Source: Sediminibacterium ginsengisoli (lineage in GTDB: Bacteria; Bacteroidota; Bacteroidia; Chitinophagales; Chitinophagaceae). From it: DNA of 21,879 nt. The stretch's first letter is position 1; the number at the start of each line of letters is the position of its first letter. The translations under genes were made by a program, and so were the position numbers. The notes below the pieces were generated by a model, which was not told where the DNA came from, did no database searches, and worked only from the letters and a program-made list of their open reading frames with translations. The stretch covers positions 1 through 21,879 of the forward strand of contig CALPLN020000013.1 in assembly GCA_943324415.2 (NCBI GenBank), in the 5' to 3' direction. Shown here in pieces: positions 14,417-21,879 of the stretch.

Positions 14417-17400
14417 ATGAATATATCTGAACTCTCGTTAAAACGTCCAGTGCTAGCCACTGTGATGAATATTGCGATTATCATTTTTGGTTTGGTAGGT
14501 TATTCTTTCTTGGCTTTAAGAGAATATCCCGCGATTGACCCACCGATTGTTTCCGTGCAAACGTCTTATACCGGAGCCAATTCTGAAGTCATTCAAAGTC
14601 AAATCACAGAGCCATTGGAAAAAGCAATCAATGGTATACCCGGAATTCGTACGATCAATTCTTCAAGTTCGGTTGGAAATTCAAACATCACAGTTGAATT
14701 CAACTTAGGGGTGAATTTAGAAACTGCTGCCAATGACGTGAGAGATAAAGTAGCACAAGCAGTTAGAAGTTTACCAGAAGATATCAATAATCCGCCTGTA
14801 GTATCCAAGGCGGATGCCAATGCGGATTTTATCATCATGCTTACCCTTAGAAGTAAAACAAAGGGTTTGCTAGAACTGACAGAATACGCTGAAAATGTTT
14901 TGCAACAAAGGTTTCAGACGATTGACGAAGTAAGTAGTGTCAATGTGCGTGGAAAAAGAATGGCCATGCGCATTTTCCCGAATACAGATTTATTAAATGC
15001 ATTTGGTATTGCTTTCAATGATATTCAAACAGCATTGAATAAAGAAAATGTGGAGCTGCCTGCTGGTCGTATTTATGGCAACAAATCAGAATTCATCATT
15101 CGTACTTTAGGAAGATTGTCTACAGAAGTTGATTTTAGAAATATTATTATCAAGCAAGATGTTTCTGGCATTGTAAGATTAGGAGATATCGCAAGAGTAG
15201 AACTTGGTCCAGAACAAGAAGATCAAGGTACTTATTTCAATGGAGTACCCGTTGTGATGTTGTCTATCTCTCCACAGCCAGGGGCAAATCAAATTAATAT
15301 CGCAGATGAATTTTATAAAAGATTAGAGCAAGTAAAAGCGCAAAATAAATCTGATATCGAATTTTTTATTCCAATTGACAATACAATCAATGTTCGACGC
15401 GCGCTTTCCGAGGTGAAAGAAACCATTGTGATTTCATTTGCCTTAGTTGTGTTGGTCATCTTCTTTTTCTTTAGAAACTGGTTAATTGCGATACGTCCTT
15501 TAATCGACATTCCAATTTCATTAATAGCCACGTTCTTTATCATGTATCTGGCTGGGTTCTCCATCAATGTATTGACTTTACTTGCTATTGTATTGGCGAC
15601 AGGACTCGTGGTGGATGACGGAATTGTAGTCACCGAAAATATATTTAGAAAGCTAGAGGAAGGCCTTCCAATTAAAGAAGCTGCAAGAGAAGGGAGTAAA
15701 GAAATTTTCTTTGCTGTGGTGTCTACTTCTATTACACTCGCTGTCGTATTTATGCCTGTGATTTTCTTACAAGGTTTCGTGGGCTCATTATTTAAAGAAT
15801 TTGGGGTTGTGGTAGCAGGAGCTGTTTTGGTTTCGGCATTTGTCTCTTTAACCATTACACCCGTTTTGAATGTATACCTTAACAGAAATGGCGGACAACA
15901 TGGTAAATTCTATGAACGTACAGAGCCCTTTTTTAAAGGGATGGAACAGGGGTATAGAAATGGTCTAGCAAAATTCTTGCAAATTAGATGGATGGCATGG
16001 GTGATTGTAGGAATTTGCTTTGTTTTAATTTTCCTTGTTGGAAAAAATATTCAAAGTGAATTAGCGCCTATGGAAGATAAGAGTTCTGTCCGTATTTCCA
16101 TGTCCTCGGCAGAGGGTACAAGTTATGAAGACTTAAGAACAGACTTGTTAAAGGCGATTCGTATTATGCAGGATTCCATACCCGAACACGCATTCACTTG
16201 GGGTAGTGTTCCAGGATGGGGTGGTGGCGGTGGCGGTGCTTCTGGAAGATTGGGCATGGTTGACATCAAAGACAGAACCAGAACCCAATCTGAAATTGCT
16301 GCAGATTTAAATAAAAAATTCAAGCGTTTTAAAAACGTTCGTATTTTTTCTGTCGAAGAACAAACTATTTCTGTAGGTATGATGTCTCGTGGTTCATTGC
16401 CAGTGCAGTTTATCATTCAAAATTTGGATTTCCAGAAAATCAGAAACGTGATTCCAGAGTTTTTAGAAGCAGCAAGAAAAGATAAAACTTTTCAGAATGT
16501 GGATGTCAATTTAAAGTTCAATAAACCAGAATTAGATTTGACAATTGATCGTATGCGTGCCAAAGATCTTGGCTTGTCTACTGCAGATATATCACAAGCT
16601 TTACAATCTGCGTTTAGTGGGGCACGTTCTGCTTATTTCATTATGAACGACCGTCAGTATGAAGTGATTACGCAAGTACCTAAATCGGATCGAAATACGC
16701 CTACTGATATTAGTAAAATTTACATTAGAAATAGTCGTGGGGAAAGCATACCAATTTCAAGTGTATTGACAATTGTAGAAAACAGCAATCCGCCTAATTT
16801 ATACCATTACAATCGTTTTAATTCCGCTACGATTTCTGCTTCTTTGGCAGAAGGTAAAACAATCGGTGATGGGGTAAATGCAATGGAGCGTATTGCGAAA
16901 GAAAAATTAGACGAAAGCTTCCAAACTGCATTGAGTGGGCCTTCTAGAGATTTCAAAGAAAGCGCTTCAAACACATCTTATGCATTGTTATTGGCCTTGA
17001 TTTTGATTTACTTAGTACTTGCTGCTCAGTTTGAAAGTTTTACAGATCCATTCATCATTATGCTTACTGTTCCTTTGGCCATTGCTGGAGCATTGATTTC
17101 ACTTTGGATGTTCGATCAAACATTAAACATATTCTCGCAAATCGGTATCATCATGTTGATTGGGTTAGTGACCAAGAATGGTATCTTAATTGTGGAATTT
17201 GCGAATAAGAAAAGAGAAGCGGGCTTGTCTATCCGAGAGGCGGTATTAGAAGCAGCAGCTCAACGTTTAAGACCGATTTTAATGACCAGCTTAGCGACGG
17301 CACTTGGTGCATTGCCAATCGCCATTAGCTTAGGGGCAGCTGCCACTAGTAGAAAGCCTTTAGGTACGGTAGTCGTTGGGGGCTTAATGTTCTCATTGGT

Positions 17401-17470
17401 GTTAACACTATTTGTGATCCCTGCAGTGTACACTTATGTTTCTAGTAAGCATAAACGTCAGGTAGATTAA
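14417..17470 (+). CDS. RND efflux transporter permease (HAE1/AcrB family)
   Basis: This is an inner-membrane proton-driven multidrug efflux pump of 1017 residues, the usual length for the AcrB/MdtB group. It starts with the typical amphipathic helix (MNISELSLKRPVLATVMNIA). Twelve transmembrane segments are arranged as 1+6 and 1+4 around two large periplasmic loops. The proton-relay pair is Asp400-Asp401 in GLVVDDGIVVTENI, and the partner Lys920 is in GLVTKNGILIVEFAN. The periplasmic porter region carries an unusual run of six glycines at 602-607 (GWGGGGGGASGR), where AcrB has its flexible switch loop. The hydrophobe/amphiphile class is inferred from these motifs; the actual substrates cannot be predicted. 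It forms a unit with the adaptor gene upstream (24 nt) and perhaps with the GH130 gene downstream (23 nt). The outer-membrane partner must be encoded elsewhere. Confidence 0.95.
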   Translation: MNISELSLKRPVLATVMNIAIIIFGLVGYSFLALREYPAIDPPIVSVQTSYTGANSEVIQSQITEPLEKAINGIPGIRTINSSSSVGNSNITVEFNLGVNLETAANDVRDKVAQAVRSLPEDINNPPVVSKADANADFIIMLTLRSKTKGLLELTEYAENVLQQRFQTIDEVSSVNVRGKRMAMRIFPNTDLLNAFGIAFNDIQTALNKENVELPAGRIYGNKSEFIIRTLGRLSTEVDFRNIIIKQDVSGIVRLGDIARVELGPEQEDQGTYFNGVPVVMLSISPQPGANQINIADEFYKRLEQVKAQNKSDIEFFIPIDNTINVRRALSEVKETIVISFALVVLVIFFFFRNWLIAIRPLIDIPISLIATFFIMYLAGFSINVLTLLAIVLATGLVVDDGIVVTENIFRKLEEGLPIKEAAREGSKEIFFAVVSTSITLAVVFMPVIFLQGFVGSLFKEFGVVVAGAVLVSAFVSLTITPVLNVYLNRNGGQHGKFYERTEPFFKGMEQGYRNGLAKFLQIRWMAWVIVGICFVLIFLVGKNIQSELAPMEDKSSVRISMSSAEGTSYEDLRTDLLKAIRIMQDSIPEHAFTWGSVPGWGGGGGGASGRLGMVDIKDRTRTQSEIAADLNKKFKRFKNVRIFSVEEQTISVGMMSRGSLPVQFIIQNLDFQKIRNVIPEFLEAARKDKTFQNVDVNLKFNKPELDLTIDRMRAKDLGLSTADISQALQSAFSGARSAYFIMNDRQYEVITQVPKSDRNTPTDISKIYIRNSRGESIPISSVLTIVENSNPPNLYHYNRFNSATISASLAEGKTIGDGVNAMERIAKEKLDESFQTALSGPSRDFKESASNTSYALLLALILIYLVLAAQFESFTDPFIIMLTVPLAIAGALISLWMFDQTLNIFSQIGIIMLIGLVTKNGILIVEFANKKREAGLSIREAVLEAAAQRLRPILMTSLATALGALPIAISLGAAATSRKPLGTVVVGGLMFSLVLTLFVIPAVYTYVSSKHKRQVD

Positions 17471-17493
17471 TCTCAAAGTTGTAACTTGGTTCA

Positions 17494-18573
17494 ATGAAAC
17501 CAATTTATGCTTTTGCAATATTTTTCCTAGCGGCTTGTAATTTTTCAAATCAAACTGAAAAGTCACAGGCCGCTTGGTCGTTTAAGGAATTCGTTAAGCT
17601 GGATTCAGCCAATCCAATTTTGGTTCCAGATAGCACCTATTCCTTTGATTGTCCTATTCGCAATGAAAAAGTACAATGGCAGTCTAAAAACGTGCTCAAT
17701 CCAACTGCTTTCGTTAAAGACGGCAAGGTCTATTTAGTATATCGTGCACAGGATAGTGCAATGACTTCTAGGTTGGGATTGGCCATAAGTGAAGATGGCA
17801 TTCATTTTACAAAACAAGCAGCTCCTATCTTCTATCCAATGCAGGATAGTCTTAAGCAATACGAATGGAAAGGTGGTGTAGAAGATCCTAGAATCGTGAC
17901 TACCCCTGAGGGCCATTATTTTTTAACCTACACCGCATATGACGGAAAGACTGCAAGACTTTGTTTTGCAATTTCTACGGACTTGAAAAACTGGCAAAAA
18001 ATGGGACCAGTTTTAAAAAGTGAAAAATACATCAATGCTTGGTCTAAGTCTGGAGCGGTGGTGGTAGAGAAAGTAAATGATCAAATGGTTGCAAAAAAAA
18101 TCAATGGACTTTATTGGATGTACTTTGGCGATACGGATTTATATATGGCTTTCTCCAAGGATTTAATACACTGGGAAGCGTTTGAAAATACAGAGTCTAA
18201 AAAACTATTTTCAGTATTGCATCCAAGACCAGGTTATTTTGATAGTCGTTTAGTTGAGCCTGGGCCATTTGCATTGTATACGCCAAAGGGGATTGTATTT
18301 ATCTACAATAGCAGTAATGCGGCGAATGATGGCGACCCTGCTTTACCTAAATTCACGTATGCTGCCGGCCAAGCCTTGTTTGATATCAATGCGCCTTATA
18401 AGTTGATGGATAGAACCAATCAATATTTTATTTACCCTAACAAAGACTATGAGTTAGTAGGAGAAGTGAATAATGTTTGTTTTGTAGAAGGATTGGTATC
18501 CTTTAAAAATCAATGGTTCTTATATTATGGCACAGCCGATTCCAAGATTGGTGTGGCAATCGCCAAGCAATAG
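17494..18573 (+). CDS. GH130-family glycoside hydrolase/phosphorylase, lipoprotein
   Basis: This is a five-bladed beta-propeller enzyme of glycoside hydrolase family 130, which acts on beta-mannosides by phosphorolysis or hydrolysis. The signal MKPIYAFAIFFLAAC has a lipobox (Cys15), so the 359-residue product is lipid-anchored and extracytoplasmic. Family motifs: NPILVPD (40-46), NPTAFVKDGKVYLVYRA (69-85), LGLAISEDGIHF (94-105), and GGVEDPRI (127-134), in which Asp131 is the expected catalytic acid. TYTAYDGKTARL (145-156) and W-x-M-Y-F-G-D (208-214) follow. Export away from cytoplasmic phosphate pools and sugar phosphates favours a hydrolase such as a beta-1,2-mannosidase over a phosphorylase, but this is inference. 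It lies 23 nt after the RND permease gene on the same strand and converges on the next gene with a 5-nt gap. No SusC/SusD pair is nearby. Confidence 0.87.
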   Translation: MKPIYAFAIFFLAACNFSNQTEKSQAAWSFKEFVKLDSANPILVPDSTYSFDCPIRNEKVQWQSKNVLNPTAFVKDGKVYLVYRAQDSAMTSRLGLAISEDGIHFTKQAAPIFYPMQDSLKQYEWKGGVEDPRIVTTPEGHYFLTYTAYDGKTARLCFAISTDLKNWQKMGPVLKSEKYINAWSKSGAVVVEKVNDQMVAKKINGLYWMYFGDTDLYMAFSKDLIHWEAFENTESKKLFSVLHPRPGYFDSRLVEPGPFALYTPKGIVFIYNSSNAANDGDPALPKFTYAAGQALFDINAPYKLMDRTNQYFIYPNKDYELVGEVNNVCFVEGLVSFKNQWFLYYGTADSKIGVAIAKQ

Positions 18574-18578
18574 GCGCA

Positions 18579-19559
18579 CTATTTTATTATTTTTTCTTGT
18601 ATAAACTTAGCAGTTGCTTTTTCAACACTCAGTATGTCCTTTGACACAATCGGAGACGCCAATACGTGATTACCAGTGTTGGGCATGGCCATCGCTAATT
18701 TTAAATGAGCGGGGGTAGCAATTTGTCCCATCATTTTTTGAATGGCTCCTACCTTAACGACATTGTCTTGATGTGCTTCATCTTTATAATAATATAATGC
18801 TAGTGTAGGTTGATGGATCTTTTTGAAAGTCGCTTCTGTCATCGTTGCTTCTAATAAATTCTGTAATGCAACAACAGCTTCAATTCTATAATGGCTATTC
18901 CAATATTTAGGGTAATCTGGGTTTGTGTATTTTACATCTACATAATCACTTTTTAATACCGCTCTACCAATTTGCAATCCCCATGGATTATTTAATAAAG
19001 GAGCTGCTGGATTAAAGACTTCAACATTTGGGGAATACATAATTGATCCAGCAATTTCCGGATAACTAGCGGCTAATTGCAATGCCAATGTGCCACCAGT
19101 AGACGTACTCATTAAAATTACTTTTTTGCCAAGTTGCTTTCCAATGGCGTAGGCCATCTTTGCAGACTCCCAATAATTTTCGGCAGTCAGGTTCATTAAA
19201 TCCTCCGTTGTATCAATGCCATGCTCCGCTAACCTCGCTAAATATAAATTACAATGAAATTGTTTAGCGATATTTCGGTGTACTGGATCTCCTTCCATTT
19301 GGCTTGCGCTAAATCCATGCAAATACACTATGGCATATTCAGTTTGCGTCTTATTACTATCAGCCCATATGATTTTAGCAGCATTGTTTGCTTTTATTTT
19401 GTGTGTTGATTCCATTTCTTCAACATATTGATCTAGTGCGTCGATATTGGCAACAGTCGGTAATATGTCGTTAAATACTGGTTTTGATGGCTGAGGTCCT
19501 AAAAAATAAATACCAATTAAAACAAAAATGGAAAGAATGACTATTTTTAGCAAACGCAT
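18579..19559 (-). CDS. Membrane-anchored alpha/beta hydrolase (carboxylesterase/lysophospholipase-like)
   Basis: This serine hydrolase has 326 residues. An N-terminal hydrophobic helix (about 4-21, KIVILSIFVLIGIYFLG) lacks an obvious cleavage site, so it is probably an anchor with the catalytic domain in the periplasm. The oxyanion-side motif is YLHGFSAS (79-86). The nucleophile elbow is MSTSTGGTLAL with Ser153; the usual first Gly of GxSxG is Ser here. A probable acid is Asp260 or Asp265 (YYYKDEAHQDN), and the base is His298 (NTGNHVLASP). The fold resembles monoglyceride lipase/carboxylesterase-type enzymes, but the substrate is unknown. It is tail to tail with the GH130 gene (5 nt) and diverges from the HGSNAT-like gene. 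The start is ATG 19559-19557, supported by the membrane helix right after it and a -7-like element 16 nt upstream. Confidence 0.87.
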   Translation of the reverse strand: MRLLKIVILSIFVLIGIYFLGPQPSKPVFNDILPTVANIDALDQYVEEMESTHKIKANNAAKIIWADSNKTQTEYAIVYLHGFSASQMEGDPVHRNIAKQFHCNLYLARLAEHGIDTTEDLMNLTAENYWESAKMAYAIGKQLGKKVILMSTSTGGTLALQLAASYPEIAGSIMYSPNVEVFNPAAPLLNNPWGLQIGRAVLKSDYVDVKYTNPDYPKYWNSHYRIEAVVALQNLLEATMTEATFKKIHQPTLALYYYKDEAHQDNVVKVGAIQKMMGQIATPAHLKLAMAMPNTGNHVLASPIVSKDILSVEKATAKFIQEKIIK

Positions 19560-19575
19560 AAGAGTATATTTATTT

Positions 19576-19583
19576 TAAAGCTA
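19576..19583 (-). promoter_or_regulatory. -7-like element TAGCTTTA of the alpha/beta hydrolase gene
   Basis: The reverse strand reads TAGCTTTA, one base from TAnnTTTG, ending 16 nt before the ATG. A T-rich stretch lies about 20 nt further upstream in place of a clear TTG. The 82-nt divergent region also has to hold the promoter of the gene at 19642, for which I see no good match. Confidence 0.35.
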
Positions 19584-19641
19584 CTTATTTTGGCTCCCTA
19601 AAAAAAATATTTTGCTTATCTTAAATAACTAAATTGCAGCT

Positions 19642-20736
19642 ATGAATAAAGAAAGGTTTTTATCACTGGATGTATTTCGTGGCATGACAATCTGTTTAAT
19701 GATTATTGTCAATACCCCAGGTGACCCATTGCATACATTTGCACCTTTCATGCATGCTAGCTGGCATGGATTTACTCCTACAGATTTAGTATTCCCCTCC
19801 TTTCTATTTGCTGCAGGTAACTCGCTCAGTTTTGTTTTACCAACCTTAGAGAAAGCCGGAAGAGCTAAAGTGTTGTATACTATTATTAAGCGTACCCTCA
19901 TTTTATTTGCCCTTGGGTTTTTAATGTATTGGTTTCCATTTACAGGAGCCATACAGGATACTAGAATATTTGGCGTATTGCAACGTATTGCACTAGCATA
20001 TGGATGTGCAGCCTTGATTGCACATTTTATGCATGAAAGAGTTGTGAAGGTGTTGACAGCAGTCATCTTATTGGCATACTGGTACATCGCAATGCATTAT
20101 GGTCAATTAAATGACCCATTGAGTTTAACTGGAAATGCAGTTTTAAGGTTGGATCTATACCTGCTTGGTCCAAATCATTTATATCAAGGAGAGGGGATCG
20201 CATTCGACCCAGAAGGATTACTCAGCACATTGCCAGCCATAGTGAATGTATTGGTGGGCTTCATCATTGGTAATTTTGTAAGAACTAGTGGTAAAACCTA
20301 TGAAGGATTGACCCATTTATTTATGTGGGGTGCTGGCTTTGTATTCTTAGCTTTTATGTGGCATTATCAATTTCCTATTAATAAGAAGCTTTGGACCAGT
20401 TCATTTGTGGTACTGACTATTGGATTGGATATGATCATCTTATCAACCATCATTTATAGGGTCGATTTACACCGACAACATCAATTTGCTCGATTTTTTG
20501 AAATTTTCGGCAAAAATCCGCTTGTTATTTATCTTTTTTCTGAGATTTTGCTCATTTCCTTGAACTTATTGAAGGGTCCAGGAAACGCTGGAAGCCTTTT
20601 TGACTGGGTTTATCAAGCTGGTTTTACCAATTTTAACCCATATTGGGGTTCTCTATTCTTCTCTATTTCCTTCATGTTGGTTTGCTGGTTATTGGGTTAT
20701 ATATTAGATAAATTTAAAATATATATCCGCATTTAA
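19642..20736 (+). CDS. HGSNAT/NagX-like integral membrane acyltransferase family protein (DUF5009/DUF1624-type)
   Basis: This is a polytopic inner-membrane protein (364 residues, about 10 hydrophobic segments) related to human heparan-alpha-glucosaminide N-acetyltransferase and bacterial NagX/YeiB-like proteins. The family opening RFLSLDVFRGMTICLMIIVN is at 5-24. The diagnostic HASWHGFTPTDLVFPSFLF is at 38-56; His38 corresponds to the histidine of the HASWNG motif that is implicated in acetyl transfer in the human enzyme. FGVLQRIALAY (about 113-123) and the late GKNPLVIYLFSE (about 296-307) are also typical. The predicted job is transfer of an acetyl group across the membrane to an amino sugar, but bacterial members are little studied. 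There is no neighbouring N-acetylglucosamine catabolic gene to support a NagX role. The start at ATG 19642 places the conserved opening at the usual distance from the N-terminus. Confidence 0.85.
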   Translation: MNKERFLSLDVFRGMTICLMIIVNTPGDPLHTFAPFMHASWHGFTPTDLVFPSFLFAAGNSLSFVLPTLEKAGRAKVLYTIIKRTLILFALGFLMYWFPFTGAIQDTRIFGVLQRIALAYGCAALIAHFMHERVVKVLTAVILLAYWYIAMHYGQLNDPLSLTGNAVLRLDLYLLGPNHLYQGEGIAFDPEGLLSTLPAIVNVLVGFIIGNFVRTSGKTYEGLTHLFMWGAGFVFLAFMWHYQFPINKKLWTSSFVVLTIGLDMIILSTIIYRVDLHRQHQFARFFEIFGKNPLVIYLFSEILLISLNLLKGPGNAGSLFDWVYQAGFTNFNPYWGSLFFSISFMLVCWLLGYILDKFKIYIRI

Positions 20737-20787
20737 AGCGGAACGAGCCTTTTTTCCCAATTGTTTTTTTTAGGACTGTAAACGGCG

Positions 20788-20795
20788 TACCTTTG
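20788..20795 (+). promoter_or_regulatory. -7 element TACCTTTG of the typA promoter
   Basis: TACCTTTG matches the Bacteroidota -7 consensus exactly and ends 17 nt before ATG 20813. An eight-base T run at 20763-20770 lies at roughly -33 distance, with a TTG at 20761-20763 slightly too far upstream. The predicted leader is about 10-13 nt. Confidence 0.6.
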
Positions 20796-20812
20796 CACCC
20801 TCAAAACAGTAC

Positions 20813-21879
20813 ATGGAAATAAGAAACATCGCTATTATCGCGCACGTTGACCACGGTAAAACAACCTTGGTAGACAAAATTTTACACGCAACTAAAGTAT
20901 TCAGAGACAACCAGGAGACTGGAGACTTGATCATGGATAGCAACGAGTTAGAGCGTGAAAGAGGAATCACTATCTTAAGTAAGAACGCTTCTGTAACATA
21001 CAAAGGAGTAAAAATTAACGTTATCGATACCCCAGGTCACTCTGACTTTGGTGGTGAAGTTGAGCGTGTTTTGAAAATGGCAGATGGTGTTTGTTTGTTG
21101 GTGGATGCCTTTGAAGGCCCAATGCCACAGACACGTTTCGTTTTACAAAAGGCTTTACAATTGAATTTAAAACCAATTGTAATTATCAATAAAGTAGATA
21201 AAGAAAACTGTCGTCCTGATGAAGTACATGATGCAGTATTTGAATTGTTCTTCAACTTGGATGCGACAGAAGAGCAATTGAACTTCCCTACTTTCTATGG
21301 TAGTGGTAAGAATGGTTGGTTCAACGATAGTTTAACGCCATGCGATGATATCACTCCATTAATGGATGGTATCTTGAAGTTTGTTCCAGGTCCTGATGTG
21401 AAGGAAGGACATACACAAATGCAAATTACTTCATTAGACTATTCTACTTTCTTAGGTCGTATTGCGATTGGAAAAGTAGAAAGAGGTACCATTAAAGAAG
21501 GACAAAACATTGTGTTAGTGCAGGCTGACGGTAGCATCAAGAAAAACAAGGTTAAAGAATTATACGTATTTGAAGGAATGGGTAAGCGTAAAGTAACAGA
21601 AGTTGTTTCTGGTGATTTATGTGCTGTTGTTGGTTTAGAAGAATTCAACATTGGTGATACCATTGCTGATCCAGAAAATCCTGAAGCTTTACCAGTTATC
21701 AGTGTAGACGAACCTACAATGAGTATGACTTTCAGTATTAATAACTCTCCATTCTTTGGTAAAGAAGGTAAGTTTGTTACTTCTCGTCACATACGTGATC
21801 GTTTAATGAAAGAAACAGAAAAGAACTTAGCATTACGTGTTGAAGAAACAGATAGTGCGGATAGTTTCTTGGTTTATGG
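20813..21879 (+). CDS. typA: Translational GTPase TypA/BipA, N-terminal part (3' truncated by window edge)
   Basis: TypA (BipA) is a ribosome-associated GTPase related to EF-G and LepA that aids 50S assembly and growth under stress. The window holds 355 full codons of an expected 600 or so. G1 AHVDHGKTT is at 10-18, G2 RERGIT at 48-53, G3 DTPGH at 72-76, G4 NKVD at 126-129, and the G5-region loop GSGKNGW at 163-169. A beta-barrel domain II follows (about 200-290), then the start of the EF-G III-like domain (VDEPTMSMTF at about 298-307). NNSPFFGKEGKFVTSRHIRDRL (about 310-331) is a TypA hallmark that separates it from EF-G and LepA. The ATG at 20813 gives the standard N-terminus MEIRNIAIIAHVDHGK. 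The gene has its own promoter. No frame disruption is visible up to the window end. Confidence 0.97.
   Translation, partial: MEIRNIAIIAHVDHGKTTLVDKILHATKVFRDNQETGDLIMDSNELERERGITILSKNASVTYKGVKINVIDTPGHSDFGGEVERVLKMADGVCLLVDAFEGPMPQTRFVLQKALQLNLKPIVIINKVDKENCRPDEVHDAVFELFFNLDATEEQLNFPTFYGSGKNGWFNDSLTPCDDITPLMDGILKFVPGPDVKEGHTQMQITSLDYSTFLGRIAIGKVERGTIKEGQNIVLVQADGSIKKNKVKELYVFEGMGKRKVTEVVSGDLCAVVGLEEFNIGDTIADPENPEALPVISVDEPTMSMTFSINNSPFFGKEGKFVTSRHIRDRLMKETEKNLALRVEETDSADSFLVY

Noticed and set aside
15313..15855. 180-codon open frame on the - strand inside the RND permease gene
   Set aside because: It is the antisense shadow of a strongly conserved coding region, low-complexity and without any recognisable domain.
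17482..17489. TAACTTGG as a -7 element for the GH130 gene
   Set aside because: It misses the TTTG core and has no -33 partner; cotranscription with the RND genes is just as likely.
20761..20770. T run after the HGSNAT-like gene as a rho-independent terminator
   Set aside because: No convincing GC-rich stem precedes it, only a weak GGAA/TTCC pairing, and the T run lies where the -33 region of the typA promoter is expected.
1..21879. CRISPR array, retron, toxin-antitoxin, phage or transposon content
   Set aside because: No direct-repeat array, transposase, reverse transcriptase, integrase or small paired genes were seen; intergenic spaces are short and explained by promoters or gene ends.

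Overview
This window looks like chromosomal DNA of a Bacteroidota bacterium, most likely in the order Chitinophagales (Chitinophagaceae-like). The base composition is AT-rich, Shine-Dalgarno sequences are essentially absent, and several genes are preceded by the Bacteroidota sigma-A -7 element TAnnTTTG. The gene families also fit: a SurA-type chaperone beside a long PurF-like protein, a CarboxypepD_reg-like protein, a GH130 lipoprotein, an HGSNAT-like membrane acyltransferase and a Bacteroidota-type RecQ. The genus cannot be fixed from the sequence alone. The content is mainly core and household genes. I see no phage, insertion sequence, CRISPR array, tRNA/rRNA gene or recognisable defence system.

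Layout. (1) Positions 1-4455, + strand: the 3' part of infB, a strong hairpin, a SurA-like periplasmic PPIase and, 10 nt later, a long, divergent PurF-like amidophosphoribosyltransferase. (2) 4469-7653, - strand: a probable three-gene unit read kdsD, manC, KAS III. It makes precursors for surface polysaccharide (arabinose-5-phosphate for Kdo, GDP-mannose) and ends with a ketoacyl synthase. (3) 7828-10062, + strand: recQ, whose last 40 codons are cut off by an in-frame TAA although the downstream codons are still intact. (4) 10068-11120, - strand: a DUF3089 lipoprotein hydrolase with a -7 element only 4 nt before its ATG. (5) 11223-13269, + strand: a two-domain chromate (CHR family) transporter and a small secreted CarboxypepD_reg-like protein. 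(6) 13343-18573, + strand: an RND efflux adaptor and permease followed closely by a GH130 lipoprotein. (7) 18579-19559, - strand: a membrane-anchored alpha/beta hydrolase. (8) 19642-20736, + strand: an HGSNAT/NagX-like membrane protein. (9) 20813 to the end, + strand: the 5' part of typA/bipA.

Genes are tightly packed. Three convergent pairs are separated by only 5-13 nt, and no gene-free stretch reaches 300 nt. The points most worth checking are the nonsense codon in recQ, the PurF-like protein (altered oxyanion-hole motif, inserted segment, rearranged C-terminal cysteines), the predicted leaderless mRNA of the DUF3089 gene, and the hairpin between infB and the PPIase gene. No clearly new multi-gene system was found; the PurF-like paralogue is the best candidate for undescribed biochemistry.
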